Source: Oikopleura dioica
Lineage: Eukaryota > Chordata > Appendicularia > Copelata > Oikopleuridae
Direction: 5' to 3'
Assembly (NCBI GenBank): GCA_907165135.1
Contig: OU015567.1
Span: forward strand, 10,111,001 to 10,175,000
DNA: 64,000 nt
The position numbers and the translations under genes are program-made. The notes beneath the pieces were generated by a model, which did not search any database, was not told the origin of the DNA, and saw only the letters and a list, made by a program, of their open reading frames with translations. Position 1 is the stretch's first letter. Each line of letters begins with the position of its first letter. Positions 22,900 to 34,641 of this stretch are shown here, in pieces.

Positions 22900-23414
22900 C
22901 ATGCGCTTATTCTTCAACCCGCTTTAGGGAAAGCTGTACATAAACAGATGACATACTGTATCACCGATACATGATGATCTTATTTATCTGTAAATAAACA
23001 TATTTATCACTGCATTGTCTAACTTTCGAGCAACAGGAAAACTGAAAAAAGTCCATTTCCGTCTTTTTCTTGGACGAAATGGAACGGGAAAGATGGAATT
23101 TCAGAATAATATCCATACAGTTATCGGCAGCAATCATTTAATTAAGTCTTTCGGGCCTTTAGTTTCGGGCTTAGGTCAATAAGTTCACGTTCAGAGACAA
23201 CTAAACCACGTTGAGATTAAAATGCTGCTAAGTAAAAGTATTTTATCGAAACAGTAAGCGGGTAGGATCGGATAGGGAATGTCCAGACTGTCCATTGTTA
23301 TAAAAGAAACAAAATTCTGTTTGACTTGTGACTCGCCAAGTGCAATGTTTAACGGAGATAAATAATCGACTAACGGTGGAGGATCTCTGCACCGTGCTCC
23401 ATCCCTACCGTGTT
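22900..23414. other. Intergenic
   Basis: 3' flank of the sushi gene, with an AATAAA near 22994, and the 5' flank of the ankyrin gene. No further gene seen. Confidence 0.5.
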
Positions 23415-24737
23415 ATGCCACTGAGTAAATCAAGCAAAACGAAAAAAGAGAAGCAAGAGGTGAGAGTTTTATGGCGCGCTTTGTGATGGGAGTTTCTTAA
23501 AGATTGCGACTTCTTCGTGTAATAAAGCTGGATTCTTTACGTTTGATTCAAATTCATATATATTTGAATAGTCCAATTAAATGTTTAGATTTTAAATCAA
23601 GCCGAATAATTACGATAATATCGTATAAAGTGGCGATTATAATCGAATCTTATATAGAAAATCAAAAGATAAAGGAAGAAAAAGATCAAGGATAGCCGAT
23701 TTATCAGTAGTTGATGTTCAAACATCGAAACCACAATTACTAACGATTGAATTTCAGTGGAATCTAGATTCTGTCTGGACAGCTGACAGTGACGACGAGC
23801 CAGATTATATGTCCCCTCCCTTGCGATCAAAAGCGCACAGTACTTTCTACGAAGAAGCCCTCGTCCGCAACTCAACAATGGACCTCCGAGAGGCCGATCC
23901 AACCCTCGCCAATTTGGAGCTGATTCAAGCGGTGAAAAATGGCGATCACAAAAGTGTAGCAAAAGCGTTGAGCAAAGACGCAGACCCAGATAGTACGTCA
24001 GAAGAAAGCTCGGATGTTTTCACCATGTGCCATATTGCGGCAAAAGATGGACACAGCATTTCATTGAGCACGTTGATCAGCAACGGTGCGAATTTTCGGG
24101 CGAAGACGTTACATGGATGGGAGCCCTTGCATTTGGCTGCTTATCATGGCAAACAAGGTATAGTCGGCAAAGGTCGATTTTGTTGGAATTGATATCATTT
24201 TGATTCAAAATTTATGAATACGTATTTTTCCTGTTGATAATAAGCGTCGACGCCCAAATTATTTCTCCCGCCCTTATCGATAAAATCGTGAATGAGGACA
24301 TCAAATTTGAAAAAAATAAAGAGTGGACATATATGATTATCATGATACGGATATTTCCATCACATTCATATATCATATTTTTAGATTGTATCAGAATTCT
24401 ACTCACCGCAAACGCAGATATAGACGCCCTTAACAAATATGGCCAGACGCCGTTGATGATGGCCGTCGGAGAGGACCATAAAGATTGCGCTAGAATATTG
24501 CTCGAGCATGGCGCCGACGAGACGATAAAAACGAAGAAAGGAAAGATTGCGCTCGATCTTTGCAAATCGAAGAAAATGAAGATGATTCTGGTAATTGGAC
24601 AACTTATTATTAAAGAATATCTCTCTTAGAAATCCAAAGGTGACCCGGAGAGCCTCTCTGGAAAAGCGCATCTGTCGTTTATAAAGGATCAATTGGAGCA
24701 AATCGGTGTGCAGCTTGAAACTGAAGGAATGTGGTGA
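23415..24737 (+). CDS. Ankyrin-repeat protein
   Basis: Four exons: 23415-23459 (MPLSKSSKTKKEKQE), 23758-24157, 24385-24590 and 24630-24737, giving 252 aa, all GT-AG and phase-compatible. After a basic N-terminus and an acidic patch (TADSDDEPDY) come ankyrin repeats: LELIQAVKNGDHKSVAKAL; FTMCHIAAKDGHSISLSTLI; HGWEPLHLAAYHGKQ; and the classical repeat QTPLMMAVGEDHKDCARILL followed by EHGADETIKTKKGKIALDL. The C-terminal 36 residues are a short helix-forming tail. Ankyrin repeats bind other proteins; the specific partner or orthologue is not recognised. No signal peptide, so it is probably cytosolic or nuclear. The next gene begins about 200 bp downstream on the same strand. Confidence 0.85.
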
Positions 24738-24938
24738 ACTAATTAGAAGGCCATTTTCAATTTATTATCGCGTAAATAGGGATAAGAGGCTCATACTACG
24801 ACGTATTAATATTGTACTACGACATCGAGTTCCACCATAAAATTGTTACATATGTTTTACAGAATAATCCCCGATGATTGTATCGTTTTATGATTCGGAT
24901 CAATGTTAACTCTCCGTAAATATAAACGAGCATATACT

Positions 24939-25891
24939 ATGAACATAAATAGCGACTTTGATCGCCGGTAAATCTTTTTTGATAATTACTGATCATATTT
25001 CTTAGGGTTAGCGTTGCGGTACTAGGGTCATAAATGTACTTGATAAACCACCAAAAACAAAAAAATCATCACAAAACAAAGGGAATCGATACAGTAAGCT
25101 CGAAGCAGAGAACAATTCGCTCCGTAAAGAATTGGAAATGACTCGGCTTGAGCGGGACGCTGTCAACAAAAGTTTGAACGTAATTGCCTCGAGGATCTTA
25201 ATTGTCCTTCTTTACTAGGATTTCAATCTTTCAAATTGTTATCACATAGGCCATACTCGAGGAGCGTGATACAATTCAAAACGAAAATCAGCGGCTGACG
25301 AGCGAGTGGAATAAAGTAGCCAAGGAAGCGAAGGTGGAGAAGGAACATAGATCGGGATGAGAATCCTTAGCTAAAAATAGCAGCACGTTTCCATACACGT
25401 TTAAATTCACAAGGATTACATAAGCATCTGATCCCTTTATACGGAGCACTTGGAAGCAAGAAACCAAGAATTAGAAGCAGAAGTTTTGAAGCTCGAGGAG
25501 AACGTCAATACTCTCATTGAAGAACATACAGTCGAGCGAGAAGCAAGGTATCTTTATTTCAAAAGAATTTTCATTCTTTATTTAAATAAAAGATAACATT
25601 CTATCATTTTTAATAAAGACATCAATTTTAATTTCTTTATCTTTTTTCAGTGCTAAGAAGCTTGCGATGCTATCATCTAATTTCCAACAAATAATGACTG
25701 AAGCCAGGTGAGATAAAGGACAAATTAAATCCTGCATTTTATAGACCTATCGAAATATAAATTTAAGTACTGAGGGCGAGACGGACTCCGATAAGCTGCG
25801 CAAGATCCACGAAGACACTGAAAAACGAAAGCTGCGTCGATCAAATACTGTCAATTCTCTTCAAAGCTCTGGGTCAAAATCTTTTTCTTGA
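24939..25891 (+). CDS. Coiled-coil protein of unknown function
   Basis: Six exons: 24939-24967, 25026-25179, 25250-25354, 25447-25547, 25651-25707 and 25768-25891, giving about 189 aa. From residue 30 the protein is almost continuous coiled coil, for example KLEAENNSLRKELEMTRLER and ARNQELEAEVLKLEENVNTL, with a Ser-rich C-terminus (RRSNTVNSLQSSGSKSFS). The intron between exons 3 and 4 has no GT donor. It fits a GG-AG intron (25355-25446) or a GA-AG intron with donor one base later and acceptor at 25456; both keep frame. Orthologue not recognised. An AATAAA follows near 25924. Confidence 0.75.
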
Positions 25892-26292
25892 CAAGTTAAC
25901 TTCATGTCTGCACTAAAAATCTCGAATAAAAGCTTGCACTGAACTCGAAGCTACCATGACCAGAGGCCTTGAAGAGGCAGTTGATCCCTTCGGCCGTCAC
26001 GGATAAACATAAACAGCGCGTTTTTGAAATTCCTCAAGTCAAACATTACGAACTTGTCGGGAGGTCCTCAGCGTGAAAGTTACGCCCCAACACCGCCCGG
26101 AGAGGATTTTTTTTTATTGGCATTGAACCAATTCTCTAACCCTTTGAAGAAATAATGACGTCTTAACAAGTCTTCAGAGATATCCAGAATCAGAGATTTT
26201 ATATAAAAAAAGAAATAAAAGCAGAAAACTCAGAGCTAAACATCAAGTCAATTCGAGAAACTTCCCTCATACAGTCGTCCAAACAAAGAAAA

Positions 26293-29110
26293 ATGACTAA
26301 GTCATTAAGCGAGCAGTTCAACGAAAAACTTGATGAGCTGGGCCACTTTGGACCTTTTCAGGTGCTCCCAACAATGGCGCTAGAAAATAAGTCGTATTCA
26401 GATCAAAACATTTCTTCTATTAGCGTTGTCCACCATTCCATGTGGCTGGCATGCTTACTCGCAGACGATTCTATCGTATGAACCAACGTATGTTTGTAAT
26501 TCTGCTAAAAGATTTATTGCAGAAGATCTTGCGGAGAATATTTCGTACGATGAGTACTACGATTTATTTGCTCCTGCGAGGGAAGAGTTTATCCAATAAA
26601 AATTATCCCTGACGCGAATAATATATAAAATAAATCATTATTTCAATGTCAAAAGCGTAGAGTAAGCTCTAATAAAGTTATAACATTACAACAAATAACG
26701 CACAGGTATTTTAACTAGTTTTTACTTTGACTTGATGCTATTCGTAAATTACTCTTTTCACAACTAAACGCGAGTCTAGTGTAAACGATTCAATTATGGC
26801 GATGAGACATTCGAAAATAAAGATGACGTACACCAATTTCACCTCGGTAGAAATATCGAAATTAACCGTTTTCATTTGAATTTTTAGAAAATCTTCATAA
26901 TCTAGTCGACTGTGAGCCTGACGATGATTTTTGGTTCAATACTTCTGATACCATCTCAGGTACTTTTTCTTAATCAAAAATAGATACAGAATCATATTCG
27001 TAAGATCTGATCTGGAGCTAAAAATCGGTTCTCTTTCATACTTCATGAATCAGCAGCATTCATGAATTTATATAAGGAATTGTGGCAATAGTAACTAACT
27101 TTTCAGCGACAACTGAGTGGCAAACAATTTGCTCAAAACAATGGCAGCAAGATTTCGATACCCAATCATTTATGCTTGGAAAACTCGCCGGTGCTTTCAT
27201 CTTTGGAGCTATGTCCGATGCCGTGGGTCGATTCAAGACATACTTCATCTCTTTAGTTCTTCAGCTCGCCACTGGAATACTCATCGCCATTGCTCCGAAT
27301 GTGCTTGTTTACTCAATCGCTCGTTTCGCAGAAGGTTAGGTGCTTTTACTCAGTAGTCATGAAACTTTCATGTTGTCGGAAACTATCATTTCCACTTGAC
27401 ATTGTTTCTTGAGTAAGGGACTTACCCGTAATCCTTCTTTGATAGGTGCGGCTTGCTCAGGAGTCTACCTATGCGCATATGTGCTGGCCTTGGAATTTAT
27501 CGGTCCGGATAAAAGAACAACGCCTGGATTGATCTACCACATGTTCTATGCTATCGGATATTCTCTACTTGCTCCTATCGGCAATTATATCAAGGATTTT
27601 AGGACTGTTAGTTGGGTTCTAGCCATTCCAAGGTATTTATTTCTACATAGTTTTTCTTCAAATTTTCTAGTGCTTTCGCTCTTCCACTGTACTTTATAAT
27701 CGACGAATCAGTCCAATGGCTTCTAGGAAAACGGAGGATTGATGATGCGGAAAAGATCGTTCTCAAAGCCGCTGATGGAAATAAAAAAGTCCTCGAGAAG
27801 CCAGTTTTTGTTGATGATAAAGAAGACAAAGAAGGGGATGAGAAGAATAAGGGTCAATGTGCTGCATTTGCGGATATGTTTGTTGATGTAGGGAAGGAAC
27901 GAGTTTGAATATACAAGAAGTTGATTTTGAGGGACAATGTTACATAAGTTATGTAACATACGTAATTCAATAAAATTGGCCCTAATTTTTATGAAGTTGA
28001 AAATTGAGAACATTAACGATAAATTATCGGTGATTATTCAAAAATTAAACTCGATCAAAGGTGTTTTCTGGTCCTTATCCGAAATTACGCCGCCGAATTC
28101 TTTCCCTGTTTCTGATCTGGCCCATCAACTCCGGGAGCTATTATGGAATCACGCTCAATGCAAAGAATTTGAGTGGAAACTTCTACCTGAATCTTTTAAT
28201 TTCTGGTCTTACCGAGATTCCGGCTATCTTGTTTGTCATTTTTTCGATTTCAAAATGGGATATTGGCCGCAAAAAGATCTTGATGTTTACGTACGCTCTT
28301 TGTGCTGGTCTTATGGGACTGATTGCAGTCATTCAGGTGAGTTGATCGATTACAGTAGATCGACGATTTGGAAAGGCTGGAAGGTCAATAAAGATTGTTT
28401 TTTTTATTCTCATTGTAATGGAAAATTCGCGTCATCAATGATGTGTTAACAAGATTTATTCAGTCTGTTGTACACTGTACACTGTACAGTGTACAGATTC
28501 TGTCATCCGTAGTTATCCTTATAATTAATTCAGGCCTTCCATCTCGACGGTGATGGAAATATGTGGTCGATTCTCGTCATCATACCTGCTATGGGCGGCA
28601 AATTTGCCATTTCAGGAGCGTATGCGGTCATCTATCTCTTCTCTACTGAACAAGTGCGTATTCTGAGCTTTACAAACTAAATTTTAATGCTTAGGTTCCA
28701 ACGGTCGTTAAAAACTCATGCCTGGGAGTTTGTTCGATTTGCGCTCGATTTGGAGGACTTCTCTGTCCATACATCATCTCTCTGGCGAATTACTGGAAAC
28801 CCTTGCCGCTCATCATTTTCGCTAGTGTTTGTGAGTAAACCAGAATTACACTGTTAACTCTAGGAACGCGTTGACGCTGACAGATTAACGAGACAGATAC
28901 TGACACTTTTTAAAGCTGTTGTTGCGTTCGTGTTAATGATCCCGCTCCCAGAAACTCACAAGAAAGTTTTACCACAAACGCTTGAAGAAGCAGAAAGTTT
29001 TGGGTTTTCATAAATTATTAATTCGAAAGTAAATTAATAATTTTCAACCCTTTGACAGGTTCGGTGAAGAAGAAATCGCTGATGACGAGAATGTGCCTCT
29101 CAAATCATAA
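26293..29110 (+). CDS. SLC22-family organic ion transporter
   Basis: Twelve exons (26293-26361, 26402-26581, 26780-26846, 26888-26959, 27107-27334, 27446-27632, 27671-27887, 28061-28336, 28534-28653, 28695-28830, 28916-29003, 29059-29110), 563 aa, every phase consistent. Order: cytosolic N-terminus NEKLDELGHFGPFQ, TM1 (FLLLALSTIPCGWHAYSQ), a Cys-bearing extracellular loop with ARCKRF, then ATTEWQTIC, GKLAGAFIFGAMSDAVGRFK (TM2-3 major-facilitator motif), ARFAEG, DESVQWLLGKRR, WDIGRKK and C-terminal PLPETHKK. These are SLC22 signatures; substrates (organic cations, anions or carnitine) cannot be told apart. A plasma-membrane location is expected. Intron 26582-26779 begins GA instead of GT, and both flanking exons encode conserved loop sequence. 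Confidence 0.9.
28475..28496. repeat. 22-bp perfect palindrome in an SLC22 intron
   Basis: Built from CTGTACACTGT and its complement, with two further GTACACT units on the left. Lies in intron 28337-28533. Confidence 0.55.
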
Positions 29111-29995
29111 ATTGATTAAGAACATGAACAATAAATTAGAGCGATTTTCTGTATTCCTTGTTACTTTCGATTTCCGATGGTGGTTTATTCGTTTTTGATG
29201 AATAAGGAGTTACACTCGAGCTCATCGTTCAATTTGTCTCGATACATTCACTTCCCTGAAGGAGAAGGTGTTTTCAACAAATTTTTGTATCAAATAACGC
29301 CGAATACTTGATATCGCCGTAAATCGTCGTCACAACAGGTGACCAGGCGGATGGAAAGGCTGGATTGAATGTCAAAAGTGCTGGTGATTTGGGTTGAAAC
29401 TTGCTGATTTGCCTAAATCCCCGGAACGCTTATGAGTATGGTCACGTGGGAAATTTAGGATTTTTAAGGATGATCTTGGAAGACAAAAAGGATGATTTAA
29501 CTAATTGATTAACTATTTTTAACTTTACAATTGCTGTCTAAATCCTATAAGTCGCCCGAAATCTTTTAACCTTTGAGTCATAATTTACAACTTTAAGTCC
29601 AACTTTAAGAGACAAGAAACATCCTAAAAGAAAATTCTCCTTCTGAATGCGCTCAATCTGCCAAGAAAGAAAAACATCCAAAATTGTATGCTGAATAATT
29701 ATATATTTAAATAACAGTTAGACTGTGCGCAGTGTAGAAAAGAGAAGAATTATGAACAGTATTTGAATAGAAGGTAAAAGACAGAATAACAGGTCTAATG
29801 AAATTTTGAAGATCGAACTAAACCGGATTCGTTTCCTCGGAATCGTTTTCCATTTTCTTCGAGTTTTTTTTTCTCGGCGATAGGTTTTTTCAGCGAGCAC
29901 ACCAAAGCTTACAGTACGGACATCATCTTTTTTTTTACTGTAGCGCGGAATTTGGTCGACCAAGCGAGGTTTTCATTTAGCTTTTCGCGGAGAAT
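29111..29995. other. Intergenic, no gene seen
   Basis: Region between the SLC22 stop codon and the minus-strand peptide gene. A minus-strand frame at 29718-29963 has no supporting features. Confidence 0.45.
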
Positions 29996-30337
29996 TTATC
30001 TTCGGCATTTTGTGTTCGCTCTAACACAGGCGTTCACCCTTTCTCTTCGGTAAAAACCATATTTCTGCTCGCATTTTCGATAAATTCGGACGAGGGTGGG
30101 ACGGTCGTAGTTGCACGTTCTCGCAAAGTACTTGAAAACATCAATTTCTGGAGTGATTATGCTTCGTCTCGCAACTCTTGCTTGTCTGTGGAGCACAGTT
30201 TCTTCGCTCTCTCTGTTCTCCATGTATTTTTCTAGGCTGTTTTCGTCCAACGAGACTGGACGTAGATATGGCTTCATAACAGACATCGACTGGGCCAACG
30301 TGGCGAGGAAAATGAGAGTAAATCTTGCTTGGAGCAT
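29996..30337 (-). CDS. Small secreted Cys-rich peptide precursor
   Basis: Single-exon 113-aa frame. MLQARFTLIFLATLAQS at the start is a good signal peptide. A spacer ends in basic sites (RQARVARR) that look like prohormone-convertase cleavage sites. The mature part begins near SIITPEIDVFKYFARTC and holds four Cys spaced C-x13-C-x14-C-x6-C, before ending CRR. The YDRPTLVRIYRKCEQKYGFYR region loosely recalls the helical CHH/ITP-type hormone fold, but the Cys number and spacing differ, so no family is assigned. A TATA-like CTATATAAA lies just before the ATG. Probably a secreted peptide or small matrix protein; function unknown. Confidence 0.6.
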   Translation of the reverse strand: MLQARFTLIFLATLAQSMSVMKPYLRPVSLDENSLEKYMENRESEETVLHRQARVARRSIITPEIDVFKYFARTCNYDRPTLVRIYRKCEQKYGFYRRERVNACVRANTKCRR

Positions 30338-31799
30338 TTTATATAGCTTTTTGTTTTTAATAATTTGAGTTATTCAAGTTTGTCTTGTTCCGAAGACTGT
30401 TGAGGTGTCGATTCGAAGAGGCGCTTTTATTCTCCGCTCAACTGGGGCCAGGCTCGCCGAGCGCCCTCTCGGAGAAAACGAAAAACCGAAAGATGAGATG
30501 AGGACAATCGGTAGTCAAAAATCTCAATTTCATTCATAAATCTTTATTCTTTTACTTATGTGGCTAGAACTATTAATGCTAGACAACATGCAGGTCTTTT
30601 TATATGAAATTATGGTCATATGACTGAGCAATTTTCGGAGAAAGCATCATATGAGAGTACTTATCTACGATGACGTAAAAACCTTTCTCTGAACTCAACC
30701 TCATTTTTCTTGAGAAATTTCACAATATTGTTGACTTCTTTCTTCGTTCACAAGATAGACAGCGACTGAAAAAAATATTATCTACCAATGTCGTTGTCTA
30801 GCAGACAGCCACTGCGGTAAATGAAAGTATTTGTCGTCCTTAAATATCCCAAAGATCAACAGATTATGATCAATTCCAGGAAACTGTTACTAAGAAATTT
30901 TTGAAGACCAAATAAATACGAAGATAAACAGCTAGCTTGACTTTTTGCTTGAGACTTACTGACCTTTTCCGGTTACATAAGAGCCTGGTCATAAAAATTT
31001 TCCGTATTTTTTCAACTGTTCTAAAGCTGGTCATTTAAAATTGGATTTTGCTTACAAAAGATTCTATTTGAAATCAAGGAGGAGATTTTTGAAGAAGAAT
31101 TTCACGTCTGCCTCCATGGAAAGGACTAAATTGACTCAATTGATATCTTACAAAAGATGAGAAAATAGGTCAATACCATTGAGCCCTCTTCAGACGAGGA
31201 GATATCGAGCTATGCCTTTGCGATTTAATATTCACGCTTCCTCGAAAATATTTGGATATTACGTGATTTTGCGTGATGAGTGCGAAACATATTTATCCAC
31301 GTTATTTGCACCTGTTCCTACAACAAACGGAGATTATACGAAACTTATAATTTTAGCCCATTTTTGTGGAGAATAACGCTATTTGATAACGAAGCGTGGA
31401 TATGGAAATAACGGAGGGACGCTTTCAAAAGAAAATTTTCGCCTCAGGTTTCGGCGAACGTCTATCCTAGCGGAGGGGACGTTCAGCGTGAATGTGCGTA
31501 AAAGAAAATTGAAACGACACGTTGGTTAAGACGCACTAATGCCTGTTTCTCTCGTGCCTCTGGACATGAGTCTACATGATGTAACTTACTGTTTCGAAAG
31601 TTCATTATCTAACACTGTTGAAAATGTATTTTAGAGGTCCCTCTCGCCAGTTTTTTTATTAATTGTGCATATGTAGTTATGGTAATAATCGTTTATTCAA
31701 TCTTAAATGCTCACCGAAGCATAAATGTACATTCTTATAAAAATCCAAATTATTTTCGGACTAGCATCGTGTAGCATATTTTATTACACCGGAAGTATA
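30338..31799. other. Intergenic, no gene seen
   Basis: A+T-rich DNA. Contains a partial copy of dispersed repeat A at 31069-31085. Short frames lack support. Confidence 0.5.
31069..31085 (+). repeat. Dispersed repeat A, partial copy
   Basis: TGAAATCAAGGAGGAGA, one mismatch to the shared core. Confidence 0.5.
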
Positions 31800-32308
31800 C
31801 AATTAGCCCGGGTCTCAGACCCGGAATTAGTTTCAAAAGTGACGCCCGGGTCTCAGACCCGGAATACCCCCTCAGAAGTGACGCCCGGGTCCAATACCCA
31901 GGATTCCCCTAAAAAAGACCCTGACCCTACTTTTGTTGATTGATTCTTTTAAAATAAGCTCAAATCTAAGTGACCCTGACCACGGGGCTCCGCCCCTTAG
32001 GTCCTAAAATGCCGGGGTCTAGTCTAGGGTTACTTAGGGTTACCTTCAGTAACCCTAACTAACCCTAGCCTATCCCCCTCGGGTGAGTTGGTTCCGTCAT
32101 TTTGCGAGGTGCCCCCTAACCCTAACCTTAAAAAATAGAAAGTACTTTCAGCTAGAATTAATTCTCATCAGCTAAAGTCTTTTTGAGAGCAGATAGAGGC
32201 TGCTTTCTGATTTTTGGACCCGGGCGTCACTTCTGAAGGGGTATTCCGGGTCTGATACCCGGGCGTCACTTTTGAAACGAATCCCGGGTCTGAGACCCGG
32301 ACTAATTG
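31800..32308. mobile_element. MITE with about 92-bp terminal inverted repeats
   Basis: 509 bp. The arms (31800-31891, 32218-32308) begin CAATTAG and contain two or three units of GACGCCCGGGTCTCAGACCC in tandem, each itself palindromic (GGGTCTCAGACCC). The interior holds the 169-bp telomere-like module (31979-32147). No target-site duplication recognised. No coding capacity. Confidence 0.75.
31979..32147 (+). repeat. Telomere-like module, copy 2
   Basis: Same length and over 90% identical by eye to 7251-7419, with boundaries ACCACGGGG and AGAAAGTACTT, although the two host elements are otherwise unrelated. Confidence 0.85.
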
Positions 32309-32892
32309 CATCCTTCCATTACATCGTCACGCATAATCATTTGTAATAATGTGCTATAGTTTTTTTCTTTCCAATTCAATAAATTTCCAGCAATAAGCAA
32401 GTTTTTTCAAAGACGTTATTACATGTCTTTTTCGGAGACACAAAATGTCATAAACAACAGCAGCAGGGTCCGTAAAGACCCCCTATGCGTAAGTTGTCTA
32501 GTTTGACTTTTTAAAATCTGCCTTTCATTCAAAATAATCCTTGAGAAAACCGTGTCATCATCTTTCAAAAAATACCGTCTTTCCGACTTACTCGCTCTGA
32601 CTCGATTTTAACTGGACATTCCAATATCGTTTATCGGTAATTTGAGGGCTAAATAATGTGTTTATCTATAATTTTTAAATAAATTTAGGCGAGAAACGCG
32701 ATGACAAGATTCTCCGTCATTTTGCGATCTGCCCGGCTCTCCTGCGGTTAGTCCGACATGTACCGTGTCCTCTGCCACATGATGCCAAGCCTATATACGC
32801 TAGTCCTCTGAGTTGTAATCACATCACATCACAAGCTCAATCAATAATAATCCACTAATTGGCTAGGCAGTAATAATTGAGAATTAACGCCC
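32309..32892. other. Intergenic, no gene seen
   Basis: A+T-rich flank with no supportable gene. Confidence 0.45.
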
Positions 32893-33111
32893 GTGGCAAT
32901 GGGAAAATGGTGCTTTTATCTCAAGCACCAAGGCTTGGAGTCATCACTGACCTCAGATCGTGCCCGAGGCAGTTGCGAACACCAGCGGGCCAATGGTGGT
33001 GGAGGAAAGTACTTGGGCGTCGCTGCGGAGGAGGCAGTCGGACCACCTTCTGCACCACCACCGCCACGCAGCAGCTCAGAACATAGCCCCCTGCGCATCT
33101 CATTTTTATAG
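32893..33111 (+). other. G+C-rich open frame, coding status unclear
   Basis: A 72-codon frame (MAMGKWCFYLKHQGLESS..., ending APPPPRSSSEHSPLRISFL) in a locally G+C-rich block directly upstream of the galaxin-like gene. It may be a small gene, 5' untranslated sequence or promoter DNA. No signal peptide or known domain. Confidence 0.2.
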
Positions 33112-33140
33112 AGACCCTTTTGTATATCAGAGAAACGGAA

Positions 33141-33918
33141 ATGAAGCTCGCCCTTTCTACTTCTTTCTTCGCATCCGTCCTTGGACAGGCCCCTGGAGGA
33201 GCTGCCCAGTATCTTTACTGTATCAATGGTAAGATTTAGAAACATCACGTGGGAAAAATTCTCCCTGAGAAATTCCAAAAAATATTTTCTTTAATTTTTC
33301 TTAAAAATATTTTCAGCGAATAACCACGGTTCTAACCCTCGTATGCTTCCCAACAACATGTGCTGCCCATTCTATGAGCAAGCCGGTATCAAGGGCAAGC
33401 CATACCATTCTGCCGTCCACGGATGCTGTGGAACTGCTCTTTATGATCTGACTACTCAGGATTGCTGCCCAGAAGCTGAAGTTATCATGGAGAAGGTAAA
33501 ATAGAGAAAGACCAAGGCGTGCTCTAAATTGTTATTTAGGGAACTCGACCATCTGCCCCAACAGGTTTCTTCGGCTCGGCTCAAGTTATCGGAGGCGAGA
33601 GCACCATTCTTCTCATGTGGGATGAAGCCGTCTCTGGAAGCTCATACTACCTGGATGTTCGATCTATGAAGCTCAACGGCGAAGAAGGTAATTTACCATC
33701 TGCTGAGCATTTTTGAATTTCGATACAAATTTTTAGTGAAATATTTCTAAATCATGATTTTAGTCGAAATCGAAAAGCCATTCGGAACTGGTACTCTTGA
33801 CAGTCACTTTGCTTCCCTCAGCAATGTCGTCTCCGGAGTCGAGTACGAATTCGAAGTTTCCACCATCAACTGCCTCGGAGACATCTCCAGCAGCTCCAAG
33901 TTCTCCGTCACCGCCTAA
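33141..33918 (+). CDS. Secreted galaxin-like plus fibronectin-III-like protein
   Basis: Four exons: 33141-33228, 33317-33495, 33540-33687 and 33764-33918, giving 189 aa with all phases consistent. MKLALSTSFFASVLGQ is a signal peptide. Residues about 30-90 hold two double-Cys units, CCPFYEQAGIKGKPYH and HGCCGTALYDLTTQDCCPE, the CCG...Y...CC pattern of galaxin-type repeats. Residues about 95-189 (QVIGGESTILLMWDEAVSGS, SYYLDVRSM, VVSGVEYEFEVSTINCLGD) resemble a fibronectin type III domain. Galaxins are matrix proteins first known from coral skeletons. Codon choice is C-rich, suggesting high expression, so an extracellular or house/tunic matrix role is a reasonable guess. AATAAA lies at 34132-34137. 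Confidence 0.8.
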
Positions 33919-34131
33919 GCAAATCGCCCTAACTGTATCTTTGTTACAATTTGCCCTTGAATTTCGCCGCTGAGGAGACTTTTCAAAGTTGCCTTGAGAG
34001 ATTCTATTTTCGATTTTCCTAAGCCGCACCGTACAGTTTCCGGAGAACCTGAAAAGCAGTGGTTGTTTCAGTTTCTCCTCCTCACTTCTTTCTGCGCATG
34101 TATATTTATCTCCCATGAACAAATATTTATA

Positions 34132-34137
34132 AATAAA
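34132..34137 (+). terminator. Polyadenylation signal of the galaxin-like gene
   Basis: AATAAA about 215 bp after the stop codon. Confidence 0.5.
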
Positions 34138-34144
34138 AAGATTG

Positions 34145-34640
34145 AAATCGAATGATTATGGTTGGACTCAGGGGCTCGTGGAAGCCGCAAGAGCTCTAAA
34201 TATATTTTTGATAAGGAGAAACACGTTGTTTTCAGGTGGCAAAAGATGGAAAGTTTTATTAGCTTGGGCGAATAAGAGAATGATTGATTGATTTACTTGA
34301 TGAAAATATAAAAATGTAATTTTCTGCCTGATGAATTCAGTGAAACTTTCACTTTGAAAGCTTTTCGAAATACTGACAAAACTGAATAGCTAATCTACTG
34401 TAGATTGAAATCATTCATCTTATTTTGATAATTTTGTGCTATTTTTCAAAGAAAATTTATTATGCAGAGTCATTTTAATGCAGGGTAGATTTTGTGGTGG
34501 CATCGAAAGTGTTATCTGAGCGCGCTCTATTCTTTTGAATGAGGAAGTTCTCGAATTTCTATTTTGCCAGGCGTCTGTCCACCTGGAAAAGCTGATGCAG
34601 ATCATCAATAAAGCAGAAGAAGCAATTATGAAACCGCCGA
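34145..34640. other. Intergenic
   Basis: No gene recognised between the galaxin-like gene and the LU-domain gene. Confidence 0.45.
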
Positions 34641-34641
34641 T

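Noticed and set aside
29996-30337. Assignment of the secreted peptide to the CHH/ITP hormone family
   Set aside because: Some residues around YDR and YGFYR are reminiscent, but there are only four Cys and the spacing differs; the family is typical of ecdysozoans.
31800-32308. CRISPR-like array because of spaced identical units
   Set aside because: Units are terminal inverted repeats of a MITE in a eukaryotic genome, not direct repeats with unique spacers.
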